From: UBA11475 sp902486425
GTDB taxonomy: Bacteria; Bacillota; Clostridia; Christensenellales; Borkfalkiaceae
Assembly: GCA_902486425.1 (NCBI GenBank)
Contig: CABTOK010000006.1
Span: forward strand, 1-22,184
Length of the DNA: 22,184 nt
Direction of reading: 5' to 3'
Shown: positions 12,669-20,700 of the stretch, one piece after another
How positions within the stretch are numbered: the first letter of the stretch is position 1
Layout of the letters: every line of letters begins with the position of its first letter
Position numbers and translations under genes: made by a program
The notes under the pieces: generated by a model
What the model saw: only the letters and a program-made list of their open reading frames with translations
Told to the model about the DNA's origin: nothing
The model's database searches: none

Positions 12669-13496
12669 TTACTTTTTTCTGCGAAAAGCGCCCGGAGTAG
12701 TTCCCGTAGATTTTTTAAATCTCGCATAAAAAGTCTTTACGTCCGCATAGCCTACCCTTCCGGCTATTTCTTCTGCGGAAAGGTTCGTGTTTTCCAACAG
12801 TTCGACGGCTTCGCTTACTTTAAGAGAATTAACATAAGCGTTAAACCCTTCGCCCGTAAATCTTTTGAACATACGCGAAAAATATGAGTCGTTATAGTAG
12901 AACTTTTTGCACACTTCCGAAAGCGTGGGGTTTTCGGTGTAATGATCTTTAAGCCAGTCTATTATTTCGTTCATCTTTTCCGATGTATTGCCGCGTCTGT
13001 CGGTTTTTACCTCTCTTAAAAGCATTATGAGAATCAGATGCAAAAGATTGCCCGAAGCTTCACGGTACATTTCTTTTTTTTCCGTCACTTCACGATAAAG
13101 TTCCGATATAAGCGCTGTAATTTTAGTTACGTCCGCTCCGGAAAAATTGACGCACTGATCGCCGTCGCCGCGTTCGTATACAAATGAAAACAAGTCTTTC
13201 ACCGCTTCGGTCTCGCGATAAAGTTCAGATCCTATATAACCGGGCGATATCAGAATGTTATAATATTCGCATCCGTCCGTTTTTATTTCATGCGACTGTC
13301 CGAAATTGATAAAAACAACGCTGCCGGGACGGGTACGGTAAGCTTTGCCGTCTACTATATGTTCCGCCTCCCCCTTCGTTATCACGGCAAATTCAAAAAA
13401 TTCGTGTATGTGTCCGGGACTCGGACAGTTGATAAGATGCTGAACGACTAAATCTTCGTCAGATTTGAAATAATCTTTTTTATGTAATACTCTCAT
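12669..13496 (-). CDS. AraC-family transcriptional regulator
   Basis: The 275-residue protein has an N-terminal cupin-like ligand domain (about 20-90, with CPSPGHIHEFFEFAVITKGE and GSVVFINFGQSHEI) and a C-terminal double helix-turn-helix (about 175-272, with TLSEVCKKFYYNDSYFSRMF and later EEIAGRVGYADVKTFYARFK). It likely senses the sugar or its breakdown product and activates this catabolic cluster. It sits between the phosphodiesterase and the ARH-fold gene, all on the minus strand. The ATG at 13496 lacks a strong Shine-Dalgarno, suggesting low expression. A 16-bp motif upstream is shared with the phosphodiesterase promoter region. Confidence 0.9.
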   Translation of the reverse strand: MRVLHKKDYFKSDEDLVVQHLINCPSPGHIHEFFEFAVITKGEAEHIVDGKAYRTRPGSVVFINFGQSHEIKTDGCEYYNILISPGYIGSELYRETEAVKDLFSFVYERGDGDQCVNFSGADVTKITALISELYREVTEKKEMYREASGNLLHLILIMLLREVKTDRRGNTSEKMNEIIDWLKDHYTENPTLSEVCKKFYYNDSYFSRMFKRFTGEGFNAYVNSLKVSEAVELLENTNLSAEEIAGRVGYADVKTFYARFKKSTGTTPGAFRRKK

Positions 13497-13549
13497 TTTA
13501 CGCTTTAACCGCTAACCGATAAAATCTTTTTTATGGTATTTTGACTGCG

Positions 13550-13565
13550 TTTCGCCGATACAGGT
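13550..13565 (-). promoter_or_regulatory. Shared 16-bp motif upstream of the AraC gene
   Basis: TTTCGCCGATACAGGT (plus-strand reading) matches 14 of 16 bases of TTTCACCGACACAGGT at 15022-15037. It lies 54 bp upstream of the AraC start. It is a candidate operator for the AraC protein itself. Confidence 0.4.
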
Positions 13566-13628
13566 ACTTTTATATAAGACCGTTTTATGAATATCTCCCG
13601 CAAAAAAATCGCAGGAGATAACGATTTG

Positions 13629-14915
13629 TTATTTTTTTATCGCTTCTTCGATAACTTTGCCGTCCGCGTCCGGAAGACTGAGACCGAATATTTTTGCAAG
13701 AGTAACCGCCATATCTATCGTATCGCGGCGTTCGATTTCAACCCCCTTATTAAAGTCCGGCCCTATCATAAACATCGACGGCTGAGGACCTTTATCCGGA
13801 AGATACCCGTGCGTACCCGCGCTCATGCGGTAGTCCGAAAGATCGGGCTCGACATAATATTCGCCGTAAGGTTCCCATCCGAAAGCGGTGTTATAATCGG
13901 ATTCGAGAACGAAATCGAAGTCGCCGTCGAGTCCGTATTTTTTAACTTCTTCTTTTTTGAATACCTGCTGAAAGCCGTAAAGCTTACTTTCAGCCGCGGT
14001 CGTAAGAAATCTGTAAACCTTATCGTAAACCGACTTGTCCGTAACGAATACCTGCGCGGAACCGCCTACGGGTTTTACGTAAGCCTTCATTCCGATAACG
14101 TTGTTGTCCTTGTCCAAAGTAATAAAACCTTCTTTAACGAACAGGACGTTCGGATGGCACCATCTTACAATGTTCATCTGCCCGTGGTCCGAAGTAAGAA
14201 CTATATCCGTCTTTTCGTAAAGACCGTTTTCTTTCAGAGCCCTGACGATTTTTTCGATCCAGTAGTAAGTGTAGTCGAGTTCTTCCGTAACGTATTCGTT
14301 GAATACGCCGTGCTTATGTCTTGCGTCATCCACTCCGGCAGGATGAACGACCATTACGTCCGGCTGATATTTTACTAAAATATCTCTTGTACAGGCAAAC
14401 ACGAACTCGTCGGCATACGGGTGTTTGCGCTGATGACCTTCGATATAATAAAGATTGGGTTCTACGATTTCTTTTATAACCTTTTCGGAAGTTCCCATAC
14501 TTCTCAAAGCGTCGCACAACGATTCGTTTTCGGTCTGAGACCAGTACTCGGGAATATTATAATCGATATTCTTATCGTTGCCGAGAACCGGCCAGAAGAC
14601 GTTGGCGGTGGTCAGCCCCTTTTCTTTGGCGGCGTCGATAAGCGTTTTAGCCCTGTTCCACTTTCTGTCCCATGTCCAGGTCGCATTGCCCCAGTCGTCG
14701 GGTTCGTTGTTGTATAAATGAGTTTTTGCGGGATAACAACCCGTTATCATAGAAGTGTGGCAGCAGTACGTTATCGACGGATAAACCGTTTTGAGCGTCT
14801 TTACCCACACGCCGTCTTTTTTGAGATTTTTAAATAGCGGCTTCGTAAAAAGATAATCCATATCTTCTTTAACCAAAGCGTCGTTCGATATGATAAGAAG
14901 TTTTCTTTCAGCCAT
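13629..14915 (-). CDS. Alkaline-phosphatase-superfamily phosphodiesterase (nucleotide pyrophosphatase-like)
   Basis: This 428-residue zinc enzyme of the type I phosphodiesterase/nucleotide pyrophosphatase family has all the expected metal and catalytic residues in order: Asp12 (ISNDALV), nucleophile Thr49 (PSITYCCHTSMITG), Asp196 and His200 (GVDDARHKHG), Asp243 and His244 (TSDHGQ), and His369 (GTHGYLP). There is no signal peptide, so it acts in the cytoplasm, presumably on an imported phosphodiester or pyrophosphate. AAGGAG precedes ATG 14915. It lies 133 bp after the G1P dehydrogenase gene and before the AraC gene. Together with a glycerol-1-phosphate dehydrogenase, a glycerophosphodiester substrate is plausible but unproven. 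Confidence 0.88.
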   Translation of the reverse strand: MAERKLLIISNDALVKEDMDYLFTKPLFKNLKKDGVWVKTLKTVYPSITYCCHTSMITGCYPAKTHLYNNEPDDWGNATWTWDRKWNRAKTLIDAAKEKGLTTANVFWPVLGNDKNIDYNIPEYWSQTENESLCDALRSMGTSEKVIKEIVEPNLYYIEGHQRKHPYADEFVFACTRDILVKYQPDVMVVHPAGVDDARHKHGVFNEYVTEELDYTYYWIEKIVRALKENGLYEKTDIVLTSDHGQMNIVRWCHPNVLFVKEGFITLDKDNNVIGMKAYVKPVGGSAQVFVTDKSVYDKVYRFLTTAAESKLYGFQQVFKKEEVKKYGLDGDFDFVLESDYNTAFGWEPYGEYYVEPDLSDYRMSAGTHGYLPDKGPQPSMFMIGPDFNKGVEIERRDTIDMAVTLAKIFGLSLPDADGKVIEEAIKK

Positions 14916-15021
14916 TTTTTCTCCTTTTTGCCGTAATCTTCATTATGCCGTAATACGACTTAAACCGCGTATAAATCTTTTTACGCGATAAACTTTCATT
15001 GAATTTCTATTTAAGGTACAA

Positions 15022-15037
15022 TTTCACCGACACAGGT
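15022..15037 (-). promoter_or_regulatory. Shared 16-bp motif upstream of the phosphodiesterase gene
   Basis: TTTCACCGACACAGGT (plus-strand reading) nearly repeats the motif at 13550-13565. It lies 106 bp upstream of the phosphodiesterase start, directly after the G1P dehydrogenase gene. It is a possible AraC-family binding site with an internal start of transcription nearby. Confidence 0.4.
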
Positions 15038-15048
15038 CTTGCGTTTTG

Positions 15049-16158
15049 TTACCAATATTTTTCGATAAGCATCGGCACGAAACGCTCCATAACGCCGTCT
15101 TCGGCGCACATGGTCAAAACCGTGTAACGTTCGCGGACCTTATAGCAGTTCAGAAGCATTTCACGCATAAGCTCCTTCGAGACTCCTATATCGCGATATC
15201 TTGTCGGAGCGTTCAGCTTCTCGAATATTTCTCTTATCTCTTCCTCGTCCGGAAGATCGTCCACATACTTATAGACTTCGTCCGAATTGTTGAACTTATA
15301 ATTTTCCTTTTTGAGTTCGCGGTAGAGGGTTATGCAAACCATCGTGCCGAGACCTACTTTGATGCCGTGCAGCGGTATCGGGAGACCGTGATCCGCAAAC
15401 CACATTTCGAGATAATGCGAAGTGTGATGTTCCGCTCCGGAAGCCGGACGGGAACTGCCGGCGATATTTATAGCCGTACCCGAAACGACAAGCGCATCCA
15501 TAAGATATTTAAGTCCTGCTTTATCGTATTTCAGAATTTTATCGAGATTGTTTCTTACCGCCACGACTGCGTCCAAAGTAACGGAAACAGCTTCTTCGTT
15601 AATAGGTTCTCCGTTTTTAAGATGAGACATACGCCAGTCCAGAAGCGAATTGTACTTTCCTAAAATATCGCCTACGCCTGCCGCAACCATAATAGACGGA
15701 GCGGTTGCGAGAATATCGGTATCTATAAGAACGTCCGACGGCGACTGCGCAGTAACCGTAACCTTTTTCGAGTTTTGCATAAGCGCGGCTACCGTCGAAA
15801 CGTAACCGTCCATCGACGGTGCGGTAGCAAGAATCGAATTGGTTATTTTAAGATTATACGCCGCATACTTAGCGATATCGTTGAGAGTTCCGGATCCGAC
15901 CGCAAGAATATTATCGAAGCCTTCGGCTTCCTTTATAACTTTTTCGTAAGCGGCTTCGTCCGGAATAAGATCCTTGCTCCCGTCAGACGATAAAACGAGA
16001 GACTTTACGTTTTTCGCATGATTTTTAAGTTCAAGTTCGGTTTTATCGATAAACTTTTTTGTGTTATCGTCAGCGATTATCAGAACGTTTTTACCTTTTA
16101 TACCGCTAAAATATTTTGGGTAAGAAACACCTTCGTTTTTATATTCTACGTTTACCAT
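15049..16158 (-). CDS. sn-glycerol-1-phosphate dehydrogenase (AraM/EgsA type)
   Basis: The 369-residue enzyme interconverts dihydroxyacetone phosphate and sn-glycerol-1-phosphate with NAD(P)H in the cytoplasm. Visible motifs are the Gly-rich nucleotide loop AVGSGTLNDIAKYAA (86-100), TAPSMDGYVS (112-121), and metal ligands Asp164 (GVGDILGKYNS), a His in PASGAEHHTSH (244/245), and His264 (LHGIKVGLGT). These are the marks of the iron-alcohol-dehydrogenase-like G1PDH/AraM family. In Bacillus the relative makes G1P for lipid-like molecules. Here, in a transporter/phosphodiesterase/AraC cluster, a catabolic direction is equally likely. AAGGAG precedes ATG 16158, with its own promoter after the permease terminator. 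Confidence 0.9.
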   Translation of the reverse strand: MVNVEYKNEGVSYPKYFSGIKGKNVLIIADDNTKKFIDKTELELKNHAKNVKSLVLSSDGSKDLIPDEAAYEKVIKEAEGFDNILAVGSGTLNDIAKYAAYNLKITNSILATAPSMDGYVSTVAALMQNSKKVTVTAQSPSDVLIDTDILATAPSIMVAAGVGDILGKYNSLLDWRMSHLKNGEPINEEAVSVTLDAVVAVRNNLDKILKYDKAGLKYLMDALVVSGTAINIAGSSRPASGAEHHTSHYLEMWFADHGLPIPLHGIKVGLGTMVCITLYRELKKENYKFNNSDEVYKYVDDLPDEEEIREIFEKLNAPTRYRDIGVSKELMREMLLNCYKVRERYTVLTMCAEDGVMERFVPMLIEKYW

Positions 16159-16235
16159 TTTTCTCCTTATTTTCGGCTATAATCTATTTAAGATAAAATT
16201 CTTCGTTTTTGACAAACCGAAAATTCTTTAACTAT

Positions 16236-16264
16236 ATTTTACCATTTTCGCAAGCAATAGTCAA
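16236..16264 (-). promoter_or_regulatory. Sigma-A promoter of the G1P dehydrogenase unit
   Basis: The minus strand has TTGACT (16259-16264), 17 bp, then TAAAAT (16236-16241). It gives a leader of about 72 nt. The remainder of the 16159-16474 spacer is AT-rich and holds only the permease terminator. Confidence 0.7.
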
Positions 16265-16384
16265 TGCGGAATTAAAATTTAAGTATTTTTTATTTTATAA
16301 GCAATTTTGCAGTTTTTTTGAGCTTTTTCTGCTCGTTTTACGACGTTTTTCCGTCGTTTACATACTGCAAAAATGCAAACGGCA

Positions 16385-16416
16385 AAAAAGGCTCGCTAAG
16401 ACAGCAAGCCTTTTTA
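16385..16416 (-). terminator. Terminator of the ABC transporter operon
   Basis: AAAAAGGCT.GCT and AGC.AGCCTTTTT arms with one mismatch form a stem with T-rich tails on both strands. It follows the MalG-like permease gene on the minus strand and separates it from the G1P dehydrogenase unit. Confidence 0.75.
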
Positions 16417-16474
16417 TTTTATTTAGTTTTCAGGCGGCTACCAAGATATATGGTATCCTATGCCACCGTAAAAA

Positions 16475-17365
16475 TCAGCCTTTGACGGCGCCAGCCGTAA
16501 TACCGCCGATAAAGAACTTCTGTCCGAAGAGATAGATTAAGATTATCGGGATAAGCGAGAATACTACGACCGCGGCTCTTACCGCATCGTTGTTGCCGTA
16601 GTTCCATGCGTCGGTGAATACGAGCTGTAATGGATACAGTTCTCTTACGCCGGCGAGATAAAGGAGCGGTCCCGTATAGGAGTTGTAACCGCCGATAAAG
16701 CCGAGTATGAACTGCGCCACGAAAGCGGGCATTGCGAGCGGAAGCATGATTTTGAAGAATATGCCTATTTCGCCAAGTCCGTCAACGCGGGCGGCTTCTA
16801 TTATTTCGTTCGGTATACCTTCGAAATACTGTCTTAAGAAGAATATCGTACCTGCCCCGGCGAAAAGTCCCGGAACGATAAGAGCGAGAATACCCTGTGC
16901 GCCTACCCAGCCTATCTTCGAATAGAAAATGTATGACGGGATCGTAAGAACACCTAACGGGAGCATCATCGTCGCTATCTGGATGTTGAAGAGAAGGTTC
17001 TTCCCGGGGAATCTTAATTTACAGTAAGCGTAAGCGGTAAGACCGGACGCAAACAGCGAAATAATAGCCTTGGGAACCGTCTGCCAGATCATGTTCCAGT
17101 AACCCGTAAGAATAAGCGAAACGCCGTTTACAAGGTTACTTGCCTGCAAGTCGCTCGGAGGATTAAAAATTTCGATAAAAGCTTCGAGCGAAATTTTACT
17201 GGGAATTGCAACGAAGTTTCTTGTACTCATGTACTCGCCTACGGGAGTGATAGAGTTAGCTATTATAACGTAAAACGGAGTGAGTACCCATATAAGGAAT
17301 ATGAACAGCGCAATATAAGTGAGCGTCGTCGAAACTTTGCTTGTGTTTAACTTATTTCTACTCAT
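16475..17365 (-). CDS. Carbohydrate ABC transporter permease, MalG/UgpE type
   Basis: This 296-residue inner-membrane subunit of a CUT1-type importer has six predicted transmembrane segments. The first is TLTYIALFIFLIWVLTPFYV near residue 15. The ATPase-contacting EAA loop is EAARVDGLGEIGIFFKIMLP at about 190-210. The start overlaps the stop of the upstream MalF-like gene by 8 bp, indicating translational coupling. It is the last gene of the transporter unit. No ATPase gene is in the window, as is common where one shared MsmK-type ATPase serves several CUT1 importers. Substrate cannot be read from the permease. Confidence 0.93.
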   Translation of the reverse strand: MSRNKLNTSKVSTTLTYIALFIFLIWVLTPFYVIIANSITPVGEYMSTRNFVAIPSKISLEAFIEIFNPPSDLQASNLVNGVSLILTGYWNMIWQTVPKAIISLFASGLTAYAYCKLRFPGKNLLFNIQIATMMLPLGVLTIPSYIFYSKIGWVGAQGILALIVPGLFAGAGTIFFLRQYFEGIPNEIIEAARVDGLGEIGIFFKIMLPLAMPAFVAQFILGFIGGYNSYTGPLLYLAGVRELYPLQLVFTDAWNYGNNDAVRAAVVVFSLIPIILIYLFGQKFFIGGITAGAVKG

Positions 17366-18329
17366 ACTCGTTTGCCACCCATACCTTTGAGAATTTTTCG
17401 TCGAGTTTAGACGTAGCGAATACTATAAAGAATATGATCCAGCTCATTGCCGTCGCTTCAGACATATGGTTGCCGGAAACGGTCATCGTGTCGTAAACGT
17501 ATAATAGCGGCATTATGCCCATGTCGTACGGCAATTCCCCTGCCCCGTATGTTCCCCAGAAGCTGTTGAACCCCGTGAAAACTTTTACGAGTTCGAACTG
17601 CTGAAGTCCGGCTATAAACGCAAGCATTACCAAAAAGTAAGTCGTTGGACTTATAGACGGCATGGTTATCGACCAGAACTGTCTCGATCTCGAAGCACCG
17701 TCTATACGGGAGGCTTCGTAAAGAGTGTCGTCAACTGCGGAGAAAGCCGCATTGTACATTATAATGCCGTAACCGGGCGCACTCCATGCCTGAATAAAGA
17801 TGAATATAAGCGGATACAGATATTGGTTGTTTACAAAATCCTGCCTTGTTCCGCCGAGCATTATTATGATTTCGTTTATAATACCGTTCTTGGTCGCGAA
17901 CATGTTCTGCCAGATAATGGACGAAGCAACCGACGAACAAATGTACGGAATAAAATATATTGCGGAGAATACGTTCCAGCCCTTGACTTTGGACGAAAGA
18001 AGGACGGACATTACGAGAGCGATCGTAAGCGACACGAACTGACCGAGCGTTACGTAAAACGCCAGTCCTACGGAGTGCCAGAAACGCACGTCCTGAAATA
18101 CGTTGAAGTAATTTATATAGAACGGTTTCGCCCATTTTATGATTTCGGTCTTATCGCTGTAATTCTGCATTGTCGTAAAGGACGAATAAACCGAAACGGC
18201 GATGGGAACTATACTGAAAACGATAAAAGCGATAAGCGGTATAAGAACTATAATAAGTCCCAGCCAGTTGTAGCTGGACTTTTTCTGTTTTATTACCGTT
18301 CCGTCTTTTAAGGTAATAGATTTACTCAT
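17358..18329 (-). CDS. Carbohydrate ABC transporter permease, MalF/UgpA type
   Basis: The start is set at ATG 18329 because AGGAAGG lies upstream at proper spacing. A longer frame to 18362 has no binding site. The 323-residue subunit has an N-terminal cytoplasmic tail, six predicted transmembrane helices beginning with WLGLIIVLIPLIAFIVFSIV, and the EAA loop EASRIDGASRSRQFWSITMP. It is the partner of the MalG-like permease, with which it overlaps by 8 bp, and follows the binding-protein gene after a 105-bp spacer containing a strong hairpin. Together they import a sugar or sugar-phosphate-like substrate. Confidence 0.92.
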   Translation of the reverse strand: MSKSITLKDGTVIKQKKSSYNWLGLIIVLIPLIAFIVFSIVPIAVSVYSSFTTMQNYSDKTEIIKWAKPFYINYFNVFQDVRFWHSVGLAFYVTLGQFVSLTIALVMSVLLSSKVKGWNVFSAIYFIPYICSSVASSIIWQNMFATKNGIINEIIIMLGGTRQDFVNNQYLYPLIFIFIQAWSAPGYGIIMYNAAFSAVDDTLYEASRIDGASRSRQFWSITMPSISPTTYFLVMLAFIAGLQQFELVKVFTGFNSFWGTYGAGELPYDMGIMPLLYVYDTMTVSGNHMSEATAMSWIIFFIVFATSKLDEKFSKVWVANEYE

Positions 18330-18361
18330 TAAGTAGTTACCTTCCTGTAATAAATACCGCA

Positions 18362-18393
18362 TTACCGCCGTCGGCGCAAACCGACGGCGGTAA
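18362..18393 (-). promoter_or_regulatory. Intercistronic hairpin between binding protein and permease
   Basis: TTACCGCCGTCGG (18362-18374) and its exact complement (18381-18393) enclose a 6-nt loop. On the minus strand no T run follows the stem. It therefore fits an mRNA-stabilising or partial-termination element that keeps binding-protein mRNA more abundant than permease mRNA, as in malE-malF. Confidence 0.7.
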
Positions 18394-18434
18394 CCGATAA
18401 AGTCTTTTTATTTTTTCAGCCTGTTCAAACGTTA

Positions 18435-20420
18435 TTATTTAACGGTCTTGTGGCTTACGATACCGAGATACGGATACGCTTTTATGATGTTATTGGTATA
18501 TTCGGTATAGTTGATATCCCCGATACTGTGCTGCGGAGTATCGAACAAACTATCCAAAGTAACGTGTCCGGTTTCAACTTCGTTGTGAAGGTACGAAGCC
18601 CATCCCGCGATCCATTCGGATCTTTTGGAAGTATATGCCCAGTCGCCGGGAGTTACGTAGTTGAACGAATCCATAAGTACGTCTACGTTGAAGCTATTAA
18701 CCTTGCTCCATTTGCTTGCGAACTTGGTTTTGTATTCCGCATTGTTGTTTACGGTAGCGGAGTTTGCAACGTAGTAGGGTTCGGAACCGTAGTCAATGAA
18801 CATCTTCTGAACTTCGCTGCTTGCGAGCCACTGCATTATTACCTTAGCTTCGTTTTTGTTTTTAGCGTTTTTGGGAATAGCGTATGCGGTCGTTTCGCCG
18901 TGAGCGGATTTGTAACCTTTTACTTCTACTCCGTTTACTGTTTTAACGTTGTCGTTTGCATCGAATTCTTTGTACTGGGGAGCGGGTGCTATGTTCCAGT
19001 CGGTTTTGTTACCGAATTTTTCGGCGATGGTGAAGTCTCTGTACATCATAGCTACGGAACCTTCGGTAAAGCTCTTTTCGAAGGAGTCGTTATTCATGTC
19101 TTTAACGGGTTTCGCAACGCCGTAACCCTTTACTTCTTTATTGTGCAATTCATCGTGTCCGGAATTCGAATCTTTAGCAGAAGACGAAGCGCAGAAGTAT
19201 GTGAAAGCGTCTCTCATGCTGGGGATTTCGTAAAGGACGGTAGCTTTATCGCCGGTATTTTCGGCTTTAAGATCGTTTGCGGTAACGGTGGTTTCGCCTT
19301 TTACCGTTCCGCCCGCTTCCAAAGTAGCAAGAACCTTTCTCGCATTATAGTCGAGGATGTCGCCCTGAGCAAAATGTTTGCCGCCGATTGTAACGCCGTC
19401 TTTAGCAACTACCATGTAGTTTCTGTTATTTTCGCCTAAAGTGAACTTTAAGGTGCCGGCTTCTTCGTCATATGCAAGGCAGTCGCCGCCGACGGACCAG
19501 CCGAGCCAGAACCAATGTTCTGAAGTAAAGCCCTTTTCGTTTGCTTTACCGGGGTTGGACGGGTTGTACGTAGGAGTAAGAACAGCCGCAAGAGCGTAAA
19601 GTTCTTCCCAGTTCATAGCGATTTTATTGTTGAATACTCTGTAACCGGTAACGTTTTCCTGAGTTTCGCCGTAAAGGTTTACTTCGTTATAAGTGGTCGA
19701 AGATACGTTTAAGGCCTGTTCGGGTTTTTCGGAATAAACGTGATATCCGCGGGCAACGTAATGAGTGCCGTTAGCCTTATTATACTTTTCGATTTCTTCT
19801 TCCGTCATGGAGATAACGGCGATGCCGGCTTTTGCCATAAGCGTCGTATTATAGAAGATAACGCTGGGCGAAGTACCGGAAGGAAGACCGTAAAGGTCTG
19901 CGTTTTGGCTGCTTACGTTAAGATAGATATCTCCGTTTTTGGGAACATATTCCATCTTATACGCAGCCATCAGAGCTTCGGATATATCCGAAACGTCGAA
20001 TTCGTTAGTATCGATCTTGTCAAGCTGGTTAAGCGCAAGAACCTGCTGCGAGCCGTCTTCTTTAAGTTCGATAAGGCTGTAAGATATATTTTCGCCTTTC
20101 ATCATATCGGCAAGAGTTTCGGACGATACCGGAGAAGCCTGTATTTTGAAGTTGATCTTCTGTCCGCCGTTAAGTCCTTCGATCGTTTTGCCGTAAATGT
20201 TTTTGTTCCAGTAATCGGCAATAGCTCTGTAAGCAGTCTGACGGGAACCTGCGGTTTTGGATTCATATGCAATCTGAATACTCGTGGAGTAGTCGCGTCC
20301 GCCGCCGGGTTTGTTACCGCCGCCGTTGCCGCCGTTGTTGCCGTTGTTGCATGCTACTGCGGAAAAGCATAAAAGAGCAGCAAGAAGCGAACAAATAAGT
20401 GTTAAAAACTTCTTTTTCAT
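18435..20420 (-). CDS. Large ABC-type solute-binding lipoprotein
   Basis: The 661-residue lipoprotein has a signal peptide and lipobox SAVAC (Cys24), then a Gly/Asn-rich flexible linker (25-41) and a two-lobe family 1 solute-binding fold. Family features include IQIAYESKTAGSRQTAYRAI near residue 47, the GLPSGTSPSVIFYNTTLMAK segment around 178-197, and YAIPKNAKNKNEAKVIMQWL towards the C terminus. At 661 residues it is some 200 longer than typical CUT1 binding proteins. Inserts include a lid-like region around 200-250 and 290-400. A GGAGG site precedes ATG 20420. It is the first gene of the transporter unit and should define substrate specificity, which I cannot deduce. The length suggests a bulky or branched ligand. 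Confidence 0.9.
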   Translation of the reverse strand: MKKKFLTLICSLLAALLCFSAVACNNGNNGGNGGGNKPGGGRDYSTSIQIAYESKTAGSRQTAYRAIADYWNKNIYGKTIEGLNGGQKINFKIQASPVSSETLADMMKGENISYSLIELKEDGSQQVLALNQLDKIDTNEFDVSDISEALMAAYKMEYVPKNGDIYLNVSSQNADLYGLPSGTSPSVIFYNTTLMAKAGIAVISMTEEEIEKYNKANGTHYVARGYHVYSEKPEQALNVSSTTYNEVNLYGETQENVTGYRVFNNKIAMNWEELYALAAVLTPTYNPSNPGKANEKGFTSEHWFWLGWSVGGDCLAYDEEAGTLKFTLGENNRNYMVVAKDGVTIGGKHFAQGDILDYNARKVLATLEAGGTVKGETTVTANDLKAENTGDKATVLYEIPSMRDAFTYFCASSSAKDSNSGHDELHNKEVKGYGVAKPVKDMNNDSFEKSFTEGSVAMMYRDFTIAEKFGNKTDWNIAPAPQYKEFDANDNVKTVNGVEVKGYKSAHGETTAYAIPKNAKNKNEAKVIMQWLASSEVQKMFIDYGSEPYYVANSATVNNNAEYKTKFASKWSKVNSFNVDVLMDSFNYVTPGDWAYTSKRSEWIAGWASYLHNEVETGHVTLDSLFDTPQHSIGDINYTEYTNNIIKAYPYLGIVSHKTVK

Positions 20421-20664
20421 AAAAACCTCCTGATTTTATTAAAAAATCGTATTTTTTTGAATTTTTCGAAAGCGTACGCCTTTTTGGTTTGTTTTTGTAA
20501 TTATAAGTAATCCGCCGTTCTTACCCGTCTTGCGACGGAAGCCTTTATAGTCTTTCCACGAAAATTTCTTGTTAAATTTTTATAAAAATCATCACAAAAA
20601 CTTACAGAAAAAATCATATTTTACAAAAACAAATTTCAAAAAAAGCGCAAAAGCCATCTTTTTT
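20421..20664 (-). promoter_or_regulatory. Long 5' leader of the binding-protein gene
   Basis: About 245 nt lie between the predicted start site and the ATG. A compact hairpin CCGTC-GCAA-GACGG (20523-20536, read on the minus strand) with a GNRA-type loop is the only clear structure, in otherwise AT-rich sequence. No known riboswitch class is recognised. Confidence 0.35.
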
Positions 20665-20671
20665 CTTAAAT

Positions 20672-20700
20672 ATTATAAAACACTTTCGCACGTTTGTCAA
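20672..20700 (-). promoter_or_regulatory. Consensus sigma-A promoter of the ABC transporter operon
   Basis: The minus strand has TTGACA (20695-20700), 17 bp, TATAAT (20672-20677), a perfect consensus match. Confidence 0.85.

Noticed and set aside
13589..13620. Terminator after the phosphodiesterase gene
   Set aside because: ATCTCC/GGAGAT arms can pair, but neither strand has a following T run. Termination here is uncertain, so I did not call it.
18450..19439. 329-codon plus-strand frame opposite the large binding-protein gene
   Set aside because: It is an antisense shadow rich in Phe/Val with no start signal. The minus-strand lipoprotein explains the region.
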